64,000 nt of DNA, taken from assembly GCF_001807485.1 (NCBI RefSeq), contig NZ_KV789165.1, forward strand, positions 45,426-109,425. Direction: 5' to 3'. A program made the translations under genes and the position numbers. This document shows positions 36,001 through 43,957 of this stretch, piece by piece. Below the pieces are notes generated by a model. That model was not told the DNA's origin and searched no databases. It saw only the letters and a program-made list of their open reading frames with translations. Origin of the DNA: Corynebacterium sp. HMSC08A12. Its GTDB lineage: Bacteria > Actinomycetota > Actinomycetes > Mycobacteriales > Mycobacteriaceae. The stretch's first letter is position 1. The number at the start of each line of letters is the position of its first letter.

Positions 36001-36950
36001 ATGGAAACCGGGCGCACCCCGTCCATGGTGGTGCCGCAGGCCACGACGGTGGCCTCGGTCGGGCCATAGGTGTTCCACAGCTCGCGGGAATCGGTGGCCA
36101 GGCGGGTGGCCAGCTCCGGCGGGCAGGCCTCGCCGCCGAAGATCAGCAGACGCACGGCATCCAAGGCCTCATCGGGCCAGAGACCGGCCAGGGTCGGCAC
36201 AGTGGAAACTGCCGTGACGCTGCGGGAAACCAGCCAAGGCCCTAGGTCCACGCCGGAGCGCACCAGGGCGCGTGGGGCGGGTACTAGGCAGGCGCCGTGG
36301 CGCCAAGCCAGCCACATTTCCTCGCAGGAAGCATCGAAGGCGACGGACAGTCCCGCTAGAACGCGGTCGCCCGGGGCCAGTGGCTCGTCCTGCAGGAACA
36401 TCTCCGCTTCCGCGTCCACGAAGGCAGCCGCGTTGCGGTGGGTGACTGCCACGCCCTTCGGCTTGCCGGTGGAACCGGAGGTGAAAATGATCCACGCATC
36501 GGTCTCCAGGTCCGGGCCGAATGCTTTGTTGGAGGTTGCCCCGGGATCTGCCTGCAGGTTGGCATCGACTAGCTGCAGTCCGTCAGCGCCGTAGATTGCG
36601 GCCACGCCGGCCTCGCCGAAGACAAGGGAAGCTCGTTCCTCGGGGTCGTCGGCGTCAACAGGTACATAGGCAGCACCGACGGCCAGGGTGGATAAAATAG
36701 CGATGTAGAGCGAGCGATCGCCGCTGGGCATACGAATACCGATGCGGTCGCCGCGCCCGAGGCCACGGTTATGCAGCCACTCGGCGGTTTCGTTGATTTC
36801 GTCGAGCAGCTCGGAATAGGTAATAACCCCCTTGCCGTCGTCGATGGCGGGGGCTTCTGGGCACGCCGAAGCCGTCGCACGCACAATGTCGATGAGCGTG
36901 CGCGGCTCCGGTGCCTCGTGGGAACGGAGGTACCGGGAAGGGATTTGCAC
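33051..36950 (-). CDS. Single-module NRPS of the Pls/PosA (poly-amino-acid synthetase) type
   Basis: 1299 residues. Adenylation domain 1-495: FTSGSTGKPKG from 156, NTYGPTEAT 293-301, GRIDDQVKIGGRRIE 393-407, TTSGKVDK 481-488. Carrier domain about 505-575 with LGGTSLG (Ser537, pantetheine site). Then membrane helices (about 605-670, 843-910 and around 1100-1150) alternating with soluble, hexapeptide-repeat-like domains. This is the layout of epsilon-poly-lysine synthetase (Pls, about 1320 residues) and relatives. Reading the specificity pocket by hand gives D206, A207, E210, then S, I, G, T, V, V, with the A10 lysine: close to lysine-type codes as I remember them. Product unknown. A MarR gene lies 7 bases upstream. 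Confidence 0.85.
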   Translation of the reverse strand: MQIPSRYLRSHEAPEPRTLIDIVRATASACPEAPAIDDGKGVITYSELLDEINETAEWLHNRGLGRGDRIGIRMPSGDRSLYIAILSTLAVGAAYVPVDADDPEERASLVFGEAGVAAIYGADGLQLVDANLQADPGATSNKAFGPDLETDAWIIFTSGSTGKPKGVAVTHRNAAAFVDAEAEMFLQDEPLAPGDRVLAGLSVAFDASCEEMWLAWRHGACLVPAPRALVRSGVDLGPWLVSRSVTAVSTVPTLAGLWPDEALDAVRLLIFGGEACPPELATRLATDSRELWNTYGPTEATVVACGTTMDGVRPVSIGTPLRGWDLAVVNENNQPVGWGETGELIIGGVGLARYLDPEKDAEKFAPMPELGWERAYRSGDHVRLEEDGLYFVGRIDDQVKIGGRRIELGEVDAALSALPGVRSSTVVVQTTGGGDKVLVGYVSTEGDVEDFDQQQALDQLRDSMPAAMVPRLCALDELPVTTSGKVDKKALPWPLPSSGNAEFDNPTQQWLAGLFADALGTAVTSPDADFFNLGGTSLGAATLISRVRQEVPTVSVRDLYDHSRLGALAEHIDSLREKTGGTGSGQAAQAKDVKPAKPVGIGTRLAQALIQVPALTLAGAQWVTWILVFNAILFHGSSWAGDLPWVVDVPWAVVIAAVIVFATPLGRLPLSALLIRLITAGIGEGDYKRGGSVHLRIWAAERVADSSGARDVSGAAWITTYARWLGAKVGKGAQMHTLPPVTGLLTLGKHCSIEQEVDLSGYWLEGDVLHVGRIEVGKDASVGARSTLFPGARIGARAHIEPGSAVTGAKKVKAGSQWAGSPAVKVGKARNRFPEHAAPRRTMWFWLYALSAIAMSFLPLVALFVAAAFVLWLVPVDAPLLALPIAAVGGLVAFATYAALTWLSVRLLSAGLKPGVVAVRSLSGWRVWAVERLMDSARTQLFPMYAAQLTPLWFRSLGAKVGKDAEISTAVMVPRFAEVREGAFLADDTMVGGYELGGGGWMLTGNTKVGKRSFLGNSGIAGPDRTLKKNSLVAVLSSTPVKTKSGSNWLGSPPERLRRVAVEAGGESRTYNPGFGLKVARGIVETLRLLAPMTSATIAAGVVLALQWMLANQGIWQTFAVSGLVLVGAGFVAAAVTVLMKWLCVQRIKAGEHELWSAFVWLNELQDQFVETVAGPWFLAHTMGTSSLNMFLRALGAKIGRGAWLDSYWLPEADLVSIGRGASVGPGCVVQTHLFQDRVMSLDTVTLGDGATMGPHSVALPAAAIEQAATVGPASLVMRGDHVPAATKWQGNPIEIVES

Positions 36951-36957
36951 TTTTCGC

Positions 36958-37404
36958 CTAGGCCTCCTCGGTAGAGATGATGGCCTTGGCCAGCTTGCTC
37001 AAGTGCTTAAGCTGCTTGGAAGTGGATTCGTCTAGCGCCTTATCCTCTGCGGAGGCGACCAGAGGGGAGAGACTGTTGTAGGTCTTAGTGCCCTTCTTGG
37101 TCACCGAAATGATCTGGCGGCGACGATCCTTCGGATCCTTAACCCTCTTGGCGAGGGAGCGCTTTTCCAGGGAGTCGACCAGGCGAACCATGTCGGAGCG
37201 GTCCACCCCAAGAATTTCGCCTAGCGTGGCCTGGCTTGCTGCATCGCCATCGACGAGGCAGGCAAGAACCCAGAATTCGCGCAGGTTGAAGCCCTTTTCC
37301 GCGAGCGCGGTCTCTACGAAGTCGCGGGTGCGGCGGCGTAGGCGCTCAAGCTGGAATGAGGGCGAAGACAACAAGTCAGCGGGTAGCGGCGTGTTTTCGG
37401 ACAT
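36958..37404 (-). CDS. MarR-family regulator of the NRPS operon
   Basis: A 148-residue winged-helix protein: LREFWVLACLVDGDAAS, ILGVDRSDMVRLVDSLEKR and the wing AKRVKDPKDRRRQII. It ends 7 bases before the NRPS start and is transcribed with it, so it probably controls the synthetase, perhaps in response to its product. The start at 37404 follows TATATT (37411-37416, minus strand) by 6 bases, suggesting a leaderless mRNA for the operon. Only a short gap separates it from the rhodanese gene. Confidence 0.88.
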   Translation of the reverse strand: MSENTPLPADLLSSPSFQLERLRRRTRDFVETALAEKGFNLREFWVLACLVDGDAASQATLGEILGVDRSDMVRLVDSLEKRSLAKRVKDPKDRRRQIISVTKKGTKTYNSLSPLVASAEDKALDESTSKQLKHLSKLAKAIISTEEA

Positions 37405-37410
37405 GCCATA

Positions 37411-37416
37411 AATATA
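37411..37416 (-). promoter_or_regulatory. -10 box of the marR-NRPS operon
   Basis: TATATT on the minus strand, 6 bases before the ATG at 37404; consistent with a leaderless or near-leaderless transcript. Confidence 0.5.
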
Positions 37417-37436
37417 ACGCTGACTATGGGGGTTGT

Positions 37437-37748
37437 CTAATTGTGGGGTTGCCCCACGATAGGTAGTCCGGCGTCTCGCCAGCCGGCCGTGCCGTTAGCA
37501 ACGTTGATTGCGTCGATGCCATTCTGCTCCAGCCACTGGCAGGCGCGCGCGGAGCGACCACCGGAGAGGCAGATCAGGTAAATATCCTCGTTCAGGTCCA
37601 GCTCGCCGTAGCGAGCCTGCAGCTCGGAGAGGGGCAGGTTGGTCGCGCCCTCGGCGTGCCACTGGTTGTATTCGTCCACCTCACGGATGTCGATTAGCTG
37701 GGCGCCAGCAGGAACATCGGTGGGCTGTACTGTTTCGAATTCACTCAT
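37437..37748 (-). CDS. Rhodanese-like single-domain protein
   Basis: 103 residues forming one rhodanese domain: AQLIDIREVDEYNQWHAEGA at the start and the active-site loop CLSGGRSAR near 63-71 with the catalytic Cys. It could transfer sulfane sulfur to a thiol acceptor; no partner is evident nearby. The start at ATG 37746-37748 is supported by TACAAT (37757-37762, minus strand) 8 bases upstream, a leaderless arrangement; the frame extends nine codons further into this promoter. Confidence 0.88.
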   Translation of the reverse strand: MSEFETVQPTDVPAGAQLIDIREVDEYNQWHAEGATNLPLSELQARYGELDLNEDIYLICLSGGRSARACQWLEQNGIDAINVANGTAGWRDAGLPIVGQPHN

Positions 37749-37756
37749 GGCGCCCC

Positions 37757-37762
37757 ATTGTA
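37757..37762 (-). promoter_or_regulatory. -10 box of the rhodanese gene (leaderless)
   Basis: TACAAT on the minus strand, 8 bases before the start codon at 37748. Confidence 0.5.
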
Positions 37763-37872
37763 GGCAAGGTGGCAAAGTTGGGCAGCCAGCGAGGTGGAGT
37801 TGAATAGCGTGGAGTTAAATAGAAGGGACACCCCGGTGGGGACCTGCCGGGCCGTTTACGCAGGAGGTCGAA

Positions 37873-40305
37873 GTGGCGCACGCCAGCGAGCAAGCTAGCG
37901 CCGAAGTGCAGGCTGACCCTTCGCGGGGACTCACGGCCGCCGAGGTAGAGGAGCGCAAGCAACGCGGCGAGGTGAATGCGCAGAGCCGCGGAACCGGCCG
38001 AAGCGTGGCACAGATTCTGCGCGCCAACATCTTCACCCGCGTCAATGCCATCCTCGGCGTTCTGTGCGCGATCGTCCTGTCCACCGGTTCGGTCATCAAC
38101 GCCGCCTTCGGCCTGCTCATCATCGCTAATTCCGCGGTGGGTGTGATCCAGGAGCTGCGTGCGAAGAAGACCCTCGACAAACTGCGCATCGTCGGCGAAT
38201 CGGAACCCACCGTCATCCGCGATGGCGAGGAAAAAACCATCCCGCAGCACGAGGTCGTCCTCGGGGACATCATCAAGCTGCGCAGCGGGGACGAGGTCGT
38301 GGTGGACGGCACGGTGGTGGCCGGCTCGCTGCGCGTCGACGAATCCCAGCTGACCGGCGAGGCCGATGCTGTGAGCAAGGGCGAGGGTGACGAGATCCTC
38401 TCGGGATCCTTCGTCAACGAAGGCTCCGCCGTTTTCCGCGCAGATAAGGTCGGCGATGAGGCCTATGCCGCACGCCTGGCCTCCCAGGCCAGCGAGTTTT
38501 CGCTGACCGACTCCGTGCTTATGAACGGCATCAACAGCATCCTCAAGGTAATCACCTGGCTGCTTATCCCGACCGGCATCCTCACGATCTGGACCCAGCT
38601 GGTCCGCTCCGATACGGGTCTGCGCGAATCCATCCTTTCCATGGCTGCGGCGATCGTCCCGATGGTGCCGGAGGGGCTGGTTCTTATGACCTCCATCGCC
38701 TTCGCTGCGGGCGTGATCCGCCTTGGCAAGTACAAAGCCCTGGTCAACGAGCTCGTCGCCATCGAAGGGCTCGCGCGCGTCGATACGGTATGCACCGACA
38801 AGACCGGCACCCTCACCACCAATGAGATGGAGCTGGATTCCATCGTCGCCGCCGACGGAAGCCCTGCTGACGGGAGCGAAGAGGACGAAACCTGGGCGCG
38901 CAACCTCGCCTCCATGCTGAACGCCCAGGATGATCTGAACGACACCGCCCGCTCTATCGTGGCCGGGCTACGCGAGCGCGGCGTGGAACCCGAACAGTGG
39001 CAGGGCCACGAGATTCCTTTTAACTCGCGCTACAAGTTCTCTGGGTTCGCCTGCTCTGACGCCACCGCCTGGATCATGGGCGCCCCCGACGTGCTTTTGC
39101 GCGAAGGTGGTCGTGCTGCAGAAACAGCCAAGGAGCTGGGCGATCAGGGTTTGCGCATCCTGGTGTTCGGCAAGCTCGAAGGCGCCGATGGGGAGGCCTG
39201 GGCCAACACGAACGACCTCAGCATGGATTCCGCCCCGCAACTGAATGAACCGGTGCTCGTGGTGCTTCGCCAGCAACTGCGCTCCGACGCCCGCGAAACG
39301 CTCGCGTACTTCGACGAGCAGAACGTGGACATCAAGGTGATCTCCGGCGACAACTCGGATTCCGTGGCGGCGGTCGCGCGCAAGGCAACCGACCGGGATC
39401 TCGTGGCGGTGGATGCCCGCACGCTGAACGGCCTGGACGACGAAGCCTTCGATGCGGAGATCAAACGCGGAAATGTCTTTGGGCGGGTCAGCCCGGAGCA
39501 AAAGCAGCAGATGGTGGAATCTTTGCACCGTCAGAACCGCACGGTGGCCATGACCGGCGACGGCGTCAACGACGTGTTGGCGCTGAAAAAGGCAGACATT
39601 GGCGTGGCCATGGGCTCGGGCGCACCCGCAACGCGCAGCGTGGCGCAGCTAGTACTGCTGACGAACAAGTTCTCCGCACTGCCGCGCGTGGTGGCCGAGG
39701 GGCGCCGGGTGATCGGCAACATCGAGCGCGTGGCGCACCTATTCCTTACGAAGACGGTGTACTCGGTGGTGCTGGCGCTGGTGGTGGCGGTACTGGGAAT
39801 CTCTTTCCCATTCCAGCCGATTCACGTGACTATCACCGGCTGGTTCACCATCGGCATCCCTGCGTTCATTCTTTCGCTGGCCCCGAACACGGAACGTCCG
39901 CGGGACGGATTCGTCAGGCGCGTGCTGTCTTTGGCGATTCCCTCCGGTGTGCTCATCGGCGGCATCTGCGTGACGATGTGGATCATCATCTACCCCGGAG
40001 CGGAGGTGCCGGAAATTCAGCGGCAACAGGCCGGTACTGCGGTGCTGCTGGCGCTGATCGTCATGGGGTTGTGGGTGCTGGGGATTGTGGCGCGGCCGCT
40101 GAATTGGTGGAAGGTGCTTCTGCTGGCCGGCTGTGTGGGCGGCTACCTGGTGATCTTCCTGGTGCCGCCGCTACGTGAGTTGTTGATTCTGCACACGGGC
40201 AACCTGAAGCTGATGCTTACGGGGTTGGCCGTGGGTGCGGGCGGGGCGGTGCTCATTGAGGTTGTGCACCAGATCGCCGCCCGCCGGCAAGCGGCTGTGA
40301 GTTAG
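37873..40305 (+). CDS. P-type cation-transporting ATPase (CtpE-like)
   Basis: 810 residues with the P-type ATPase parts in order: actuator domain with [10 protein letters not shown] near 158-167, phosphorylation site [13 protein letters not shown] near 305-317, hinge [18 protein letters not shown] near 560, and paired membrane helices before, between and after, about ten in total. The compact layout without metal-binding CxxC and without an extra N-terminal domain resembles mycobacterial CtpE, linked to calcium uptake; ion specificity is inference. GTG start at 37873 with AGGAGG 6-11 bases upstream. It is convergent with ppa, overlapping it by 4 bases at the stop codons. Confidence 0.9.
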   Translation: MAHASEQASAEVQADPSRGLTAAEVEERKQRGEVNAQSRGTGRSVAQILRANIFTRVNAILGVLCAIVLSTGSVINAAFGLLIIANSAVGVIQELRAKKTLDKLRIVGESEPTVIRDGEEKTIPQHEVVLGDIIKLRSGDEVVVDGTVVAGSLRVDESQLTGEADAVSKGEGDEILSGSFVNEGSAVFRADKVGDEAYAARLASQASEFSLTDSVLMNGINSILKVITWLLIPTGILTIWTQLVRSDTGLRESILSMAAAIVPMVPEGLVLMTSIAFAAGVIRLGKYKALVNELVAIEGLARVDTVCTDKTGTLTTNEMELDSIVAADGSPADGSEEDETWARNLASMLNAQDDLNDTARSIVAGLRERGVEPEQWQGHEIPFNSRYKFSGFACSDATAWIMGAPDVLLREGGRAAETAKELGDQGLRILVFGKLEGADGEAWANTNDLSMDSAPQLNEPVLVVLRQQLRSDARETLAYFDEQNVDIKVISGDNSDSVAAVARKATDRDLVAVDARTLNGLDDEAFDAEIKRGNVFGRVSPEQKQQMVESLHRQNRTVAMTGDGVNDVLALKKADIGVAMGSGAPATRSVAQLVLLTNKFSALPRVVAEGRRVIGNIERVAHLFLTKTVYSVVLALVVAVLGISFPFQPIHVTITGWFTIGIPAFILSLAPNTERPRDGFVRRVLSLAIPSGVLIGGICVTMWIIIYPGAEVPEIQRQQAGTAVLLALIVMGLWVLGIVARPLNWWKVLLLAGCVGGYLVIFLVPPLRELLILHTGNLKLMLTGLAVGAGGAVLIEVVHQIAARRQAAVS

Positions 40306-40784
40306 CCCTTGTAGCGTTCGATGGCCTCGTCGAGGATCTTCACTGCTTCCTCGGCGTTGCCCCAACCGGAGCCGTTGACTTCCTTGCCCGGCTCCAGGTC
40401 CTTGTAGTGGACGAAGAAGTGCTCGATCTCGTTCTTGGTGAACTGGTCGATGTCCTCGATGTCCTGGAACTGCTCGAAACGCACGTCGTCCAGCACGCAC
40501 AGCAGCTTGTCGTCGCCGCCGGCCTCGTCGGTCATCTTGAACACGCCAACCGGGCGGGCCTCAACGATCACGCCGGGGAAGACCGGCTCCGGCAGGATCA
40601 CCAGTGCGTCCAGCGGGTCGCCGTCCTCGCCCAGGGTGTGGTCGATGAAGCCGTAGTCGGCTGGGTATGCCATCGGGGTGAACAGGTAGCGGTCGAGGTA
40701 GACCTTGCCAGTCTCGTGGTCGACCTCGTACTTGTTGCGGGAACCCTTCGGGATTTCAACGGTTACTTCGATTTTTTTGCTCAT
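40302..40784 (-). CDS. ppa: Inorganic pyrophosphatase
   Basis: A 160-residue family I soluble pyrophosphatase. The active-site segment [20 protein letters not shown] lies near residues 42-61 and supplies the Mg-binding Asp residues. It pulls biosynthetic reactions, including APS synthesis, forward. The start at ATG 40782-40784 follows TAGAAT (complement of 40792-40797) by 7 bases, so the transcript is probably leaderless; the upstream ATG at 40793 overlaps that box. Divergent from dacB, whose own -10 lies 20 bases away. The gene order ppa/dacB/tilS/hpt is that of mycobacteria. Confidence 0.96.
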   Translation of the reverse strand: MSKKIEVTVEIPKGSRNKYEVDHETGKVYLDRYLFTPMAYPADYGFIDHTLGEDGDPLDALVILPEPVFPGVIVEARPVGVFKMTDEAGGDDKLLCVLDDVRFEQFQDIEDIDQFTKNEIEHFFVHYKDLEPGKEVNGSGWGNAEEAVKILDEAIERYKG

Positions 40785-40791
40785 GCGCACC

Positions 40792-40823
40792 ATTCTAACC
40801 GAGCGCCTTTTTTCGGCTAGGGT
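40792..40823. promoter_or_regulatory. Divergent leaderless promoters of ppa and dacB
   Basis: Minus strand TAGAAT (40792-40797), 7 bases before the ppa ATG. Plus strand TAGGGT (40818-40823), 7 bases before the dacB GTG at 40831. The two upstream regions overlap, so the promoters may compete. Confidence 0.6.
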
Positions 40824-40830
40824 GAAACGA

Positions 40831-42165
40831 GTGAGTGAGCAGAAGTCCCTGAAAGTATGGCTGTGGAGCATCCTCGCCTTCGTGATCGTCGTGGCGGTCG
40901 TAGTGGGGGCTGCTGTGGTGTGGTCGATGAATGGCCGCTACGAGGTGCAGGCCGCCGAGCAGCTGGCGGAGCCCACCCCGGTGATGCACGCGCCCGAGGG
41001 GGATGTGCCGGACGTGCAGGCCGCTATTCAGCGCGCCGCGGCGGATCCGGCGCTGGGGGTACTGTCAGCCTCCGTCACCGATGTTGAGACCGGCGAGGTG
41101 CTGTGGGCGAAGGATGAGAACCGGAAGCTCACTCCGGCTTCTGCCACCAAGCTGTACACGGCGGCCGCCGCGATCCTGGCGCTGGACGAAGATAGCCGCT
41201 GGTCCACCGACCTACTGCAGGATCCGAACGATCCGGGTCGGCTGATCCTGCGCAGCGATGGCGATGTGTCGCTGTCCCGCGATGGCGAGGGCTTCTTCAC
41301 CGATGCCGCCTCGGTAGCCAAGCTGGCCGAGAAGGCGAAGAAGAAGCTGGGCGGCCAGGCCGTGACCTCCATCGTCGTGGATAACTCGATTCGCTCCGGC
41401 GACCTTTTCAACAAGACCTGGGACCGTGAGGACATCGACGGCGGCAACATCGCCAACCTGGATGCCGTCATGCTCGATGCCGGTCGCCTCGATCCTTATA
41501 CCTCCGACTCTGCCCGCTCCCACAACCCTGGCGAGGATGTGGGGCGCGCCCTCGCTGATGCGCTCGGCGCGGATGCGGAGGTCACTGTTTCTAAGGAAGT
41601 GACGCCCAGTCTCGGCGACCAAGGCCCCATCGCAACCGTTCAGTCCGCGCCGCTGAACGTGCGCTTGCGCGACATGCTGGTGCACAGCGACAACATCATG
41701 GCCGAGGCCATTGGCCGGGAGATTGCGGAGTCCCAGGGCAAGCCGCGGACCTTCGAGGGCGCCACGAGTGCGACCCTCGACGTGCTGAAGGAGCACGGGA
41801 TCGATACCAAGGATGCGACCCTCTTCGATAACTCCGGCATGAGCGAGAAGAACCGCCTGACTGCCCACGAACTAGACGGGGTGCTCTCCAATAAGGAGGT
41901 GCGCGGCATCCTGGACATGCTGCCGGTATCCAGCGTGGAAGGCACACTGGAGGCGCGCTATGGTTCCGGCTCCGGCTCGGAAGACTCCGCCGGCTGGGTG
42001 CGTGCCAAGACCGGCACTCTTTCCGGCGTGAACGCCCTGGCCGGGACGGTTATGACGGACTCGGGGCGAGCGCTGACGTTTGCGTTCCTCTCCAATGAGT
42101 CTGACCCCAACTCCGCCCGTCCGGCGCTGGATCGGCTGGCGAACGCGGTGCGTTCAGCCAAGTAG
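40831..42165 (+). CDS. dacB: D-alanyl-D-alanine carboxypeptidase/endopeptidase (PBP4 type)
   Basis: 444 residues, exported. A membrane helix at about 8-32 serves as signal anchor. The three penicillin-binding motifs of peptidase family S13 are visible: SATK near 105, SDN in [10 protein letters not shown] near 286, and KTG in [10 protein letters not shown] near 392. It trims D-Ala from peptidoglycan or cleaves cross-links in the periplasm. The GTG at 40831 is chosen because TAGGGT lies 7 bases upstream; the frame extends further but across the ppa start. tilS begins 3 bases after the stop. Confidence 0.9.
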   Translation: MSEQKSLKVWLWSILAFVIVVAVVVGAAVVWSMNGRYEVQAAEQLAEPTPVMHAPEGDVPDVQAAIQRAAADPALGVLSASVTDVETGEVLWAKDENRKLTPASATKLYTAAAAILALDEDSRWSTDLLQDPNDPGRLILRSDGDVSLSRDGEGFFTDAASVAKLAEKAKKKLGGQAVTSIVVDNSIRSGDLFNKTWDREDIDGGNIANLDAVMLDAGRLDPYTSDSARSHNPGEDVGRALADALGADAEVTVSKEVTPSLGDQGPIATVQSAPLNVRLRDMLVHSDNIMAEAIGREIAESQGKPRTFEGATSATLDVLKEHGIDTKDATLFDNSGMSEKNRLTAHELDGVLSNKEVRGILDMLPVSSVEGTLEARYGSGSGSEDSAGWVRAKTGTLSGVNALAGTVMTDSGRALTFAFLSNESDPNSARPALDRLANAVRSAK

Positions 42166-42168
42166 GCC

Positions 42169-43191
42169 ATGAGTGTGCAGTCGCAGATCCGGGCCTGGCT
42201 GCGAGAGCTGGAAACCAGCCCCGAGTCCGCAGCGCGCGCGGCACAGGTTCGCGCCGGGGTAGCAGTGGGGCTCTCCGGCGGGGCGGACTCCCTGGCACTG
42301 GTGCACGGCCTGCTGCGCTGCGGGGTGAAGGTACACGCGGTGGTGGTGGACCATCAGCTGCAGGAAGGCTCCGCACAGGTGGCGCGGCAGGCCGCGGATA
42401 CCGCGCTGTCCCTAGGGGCGACGGCGGAGATCCGCACCGTCGAAGTGGAAGGCCCAGGGGAGGGGCCGGCGCGCCAGGCGCGCTACGAAGCCCTCGGCGC
42501 GGCAGCCGCCGGGCGGCCCCTCTTGGTGGCTCACACGGCGGATGACGACGCAGAAGGGATGCTCATCGGGCTGGTCCGCGGCTCCGGGGCGGAAGCCATC
42601 GCCGGGATGCGATCCGTACACACCGACCACGCGGCCGTGGCCGCAGGGGCCGCGTGGCTCGGTCGCCCGCTGCTGAACTGCACCCGCGCGGACACGGAGG
42701 CAGAATGCCGCGCCGCCGGCCTTAGTTGGTGGGAGGATCCGCACAATTTCAGCGACGCCTACCTGCGCAGCCGCATTCGCACCCACGTGCTGCCCTACCT
42801 GCAAGATGTGCTCGCGGAGCATATCGGTGCGAACATGGCCCGCACCGCGCGGATGCTCCGCGAAGACGTCGAGCTACTCGACGAGCTCGCTGGACGGGAG
42901 CTGCAGGCGGCGGAGGAGGGGGCGTCATTAAACTGCACCGAACTACAACAGCAACCAGCGGCACTGCGGCGTAGGGTGCTCAAACAATGGCTGGCAGACA
43001 AAGCCGGACCCCTCACGAGCGCGCACCTCAACGCGATAGACGCGCTGGTCATCGCATGGAAAGGGCAAGGAGGGGCAGCAGTGCCGTGGCCACAGAACCA
43101 ACCTGCATACACCGAGCAACGGCGCACCCACCGCCTGGTCGTGCAACGTCGCTATGGGTACCTGCAGTTAGCGACTGTCCCCAGGTCGTAG
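42169..43191 (+). CDS. tilS: tRNA(Ile)-lysidine synthase
   Basis: A 340-residue N-type ATP pyrophosphatase that converts C34 of the minor tRNA-Ile to lysidine. The PP-loop SGGADS lies near residues 38-43 (VGLSGGADSLALVH). The central part carries THTADDDAEG-like residues (AHTADDDAEGMLIGLVRGSG near 120) and the C-terminal part is short, as in actinobacteria. It starts 3 bases after dacB and is in the same operon. The substrate tRNA gene is not in this window. Confidence 0.92.
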   Translation: MSVQSQIRAWLRELETSPESAARAAQVRAGVAVGLSGGADSLALVHGLLRCGVKVHAVVVDHQLQEGSAQVARQAADTALSLGATAEIRTVEVEGPGEGPARQARYEALGAAAAGRPLLVAHTADDDAEGMLIGLVRGSGAEAIAGMRSVHTDHAAVAAGAAWLGRPLLNCTRADTEAECRAAGLSWWEDPHNFSDAYLRSRIRTHVLPYLQDVLAEHIGANMARTARMLREDVELLDELAGRELQAAEEGASLNCTELQQQPAALRRRVLKQWLADKAGPLTSAHLNAIDALVIAWKGQGGAAVPWPQNQPAYTEQRRTHRLVVQRRYGYLQLATVPRS

Positions 43192-43296
43192 CTGCGCGCT
43201 AGAATGCCAGGCAGGCACAAAACGGCGAAGCCAATGCAGCGGAGCCAAGACAGCGAAGCCAGAACAGCGAAACAAACGAGGAAAACGAGGTCTGCG

Positions 43297-43878
43297 ATGC
43301 ACAGCGAGAAGAACTTCAATGTCCCGGAAAACCCTTACGGCGATGATCTAGAAAGTATCCTCATCGACGAGGAAACGCTGCACGCCCGCATCAACGAGCT
43401 GGCCAAGGCCACCGCTGACCGCTTCCGCGACGAGGAAGACGACCTCATCCTGATCTGCGTGCTGAAGGGCGCGGTGTTCTTCATCACCGACTTCGCGCGG
43501 GCGATCGACATCCCGACGCAGCTGGAGTTCATGGCCGTGAGCTCCTACGGAAACTCCACCAGCTCCTCCGGCGTGGTGCGCATCCTGAAGGACCTGGACC
43601 GCGACATCGAGGGCCGCAACGTGGTGATCGTCGAGGACATCATCGACTCCGGCCTGACCCTTTCCTGGCTGCTGAAGAACCTGCGCAACCGCAACCCGAA
43701 GTCGCTGTCCGTCGTTACGCTGCTGCGCAAGCCGGAGGCGCAGAAGGTGCAGATCGACCTGGCCGAGGTCGGCTTTGACATCCCCAACGAGTTCGTTGTG
43801 GGCTATGGCCTGGACTTTGCCGAACGCTACCGCGACCTGCCTTATGTGGGCACCCTGCACCCGCGCGTTTACCAGTAA
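43297..43878 (+). CDS. hpt: Hypoxanthine phosphoribosyltransferase
   Basis: A 193-residue PRTase of purine salvage that makes IMP and GMP from bases and PRPP. The PRPP-binding loop [18 protein letters not shown] lies near 109-126 and the hood loop [11 protein letters not shown] near 78. The start at ATG 43297 follows ACGAGG; the longer frame from 43204 runs through a stretch of repeated GCGAAGCCA-like words that looks non-coding. It lies between tilS and ftsH as in mycobacteria. Confidence 0.94.
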   Translation: MHSEKNFNVPENPYGDDLESILIDEETLHARINELAKATADRFRDEEDDLILICVLKGAVFFITDFARAIDIPTQLEFMAVSSYGNSTSSSGVVRILKDLDRDIEGRNVVIVEDIIDSGLTLSWLLKNLRNRNPKSLSVVTLLRKPEAQKVQIDLAEVGFDIPNEFVVGYGLDFAERYRDLPYVGTLHPRVYQ

Positions 43879-43957
43879 AGCGCTGGCCCCAATCCAATAA
43901 GCTCCAAATGGCAGCGCTGTTCGCACGGCATTCAAAACCAACAACACTCTAGGAAAT

